In this document: piece by piece, positions 5,189 through 5,558 of the stretch | How positions within the stretch are numbered: the first letter of the stretch is position 1 | How the letters are laid out: each line of letters begins with the position of its first letter | NCBI GenBank assembly: GCA_934597465.1 | Contig: CAKTSC010000112.1 | Span: 1-5,558 of the forward strand | Direction: 5' to 3' | Source of the DNA: an uncultured Dysosmobacter sp. | Lineage (GTDB): Bacteria; Bacillota; Clostridia; Oscillospirales; Oscillospiraceae | Length of the DNA: 5,558 nucleotides | Position numbers and translations under genes: made by a program | The notes under the pieces: generated by a model | What the model was told of the DNA's origin: nothing | Seen by the model: the letters and a program-made list of their open reading frames with translations, nothing else | The model's database searches: none

Positions 5189-5558
5189 AGCTCCACTTTT
5201 CCGGCCACGACTGCCGGTATGTCATCGAGCAGGGCCTCCTTTCCCTCTTCCCGGAGGAGCGCCCCGCCTATGGAACCATCGACCCCGAAAAAGACCCCCG
5301 CTGGGCGGAGGTGAGCCTTCAGGGCGGCGAGGCCCATTGCCTTGCCGTGACCCGCCTGGGCTGGGACGGGAAGACCGTCATGGGACGGGCGGAAGCCGCC
5401 CTCTCCGGCACGGACTATGAGAGGGAGGGCCAGCGCCGCCGGGCCCTGGGCCGGAGCTTCTTTGAAGCGTACCGCACCCTTACCGGCGTGACGCCCCCCT
5501 GGGGCTCCCTCACCGGCGTCCGCCCCGGCAAGCTGGCGGCGGAGCGCCTCCGGAAGGG
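5185..5558 (+). CDS. hemZ: HemZ-type coproporphyrinogen dehydrogenase, N-terminal part (cut by the right edge)
   Basis: HemZ is a radical-SAM-family protein annotated as oxygen-independent coproporphyrinogen III dehydrogenase, acting late in haem synthesis. Only 124 codons are in the window and the frame is still open at the edge. The N-terminus has the group's style (YVIEQGLLSLFPEERPAY, residues 12-29), and residues 105-116, PWGSLTGVRPGK, match the PWG.LTGVRP.K motif just before the radical-SAM domain. The CxxxCxxC iron-sulphur motif lies beyond the window, so catalytic competence cannot be judged. The start ATG 5185 overlaps the hydrolase stop (ATGA), with GGAG (5175-5178) six bases ahead. 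In Clostridia hemZ often lies near a YqgX-like hydrolase and dtd. Whether this product makes haem or has another radical-SAM role is open. Confidence 0.87.
   Translation, partial: MKLHFSGHDCRYVIEQGLLSLFPEERPAYGTIDPEKDPRWAEVSLQGGEAHCLAVTRLGWDGKTVMGRAEAALSGTDYEREGQRRRALGRSFFEAYRTLTGVTPPWGSLTGVRPGKLAAERLRK

Overview
The window is a G+C-rich stretch (about two-thirds G+C by eye, with C or G at most third codon positions) carrying conserved chromosomal housekeeping genes, all on the + strand. Gene content, gene order and composition fit a high-G+C gut member of the Clostridia, most likely in the Oscillospiraceae (Flavonifractor/Lawsonibacter/Oscillibacter-like). That placement is inferred from gene order and protein style; there is no rRNA or other marker here to confirm it.

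Layout: (1) 1-1050, the C-terminal part of the single-strand exonuclease RecJ, cut by the left edge. (2) 1047-3377, a complete bifunctional (p)ppGpp synthetase/hydrolase of the Rel family, sharing an ATGA stop/start with recJ. (3) 3378-3985, 608 bases with no convincing gene but densely packed with palindromes and short repeats: two copies of an AAGGCTCCC...TGAGGGAT element, several CGTAGGG-headed palindromes, and a five-unit 7-base tandem repeat. (4) 3986-4432, D-aminoacyl-tRNA deacylase (dtd). (5) 4433-4567, a short spacer with a candidate promoter and a small hairpin before the next ribosome binding site. (6) 4568-5188, a glyoxalase II-like metallo-beta-lactamase-fold hydrolase. (7) 5185-5558, the N-terminal 124 codons of a HemZ-type coproporphyrinogen dehydrogenase, joined to the previous gene by another ATGA overlap and cut by the right edge.

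The genes probably form two or three transcription units: recJ-rel, dtd, and hydrolase-hemZ, with dtd possibly read through from upstream. The roles are stress signalling (Rel), DNA repair (RecJ), translation quality control (Dtd), thioester or small-molecule hydrolysis (the metallohydrolase) and haem synthesis (HemZ). The recJ / rel / dtd order resembles Bacillus subtilis recJ-apt-relA-dtd, but apt is absent from between recJ and rel.

I found no sign of an undescribed system such as a defence, mobile or RNA-guided module. The least explained part is the repeat-rich gap between rel and dtd.
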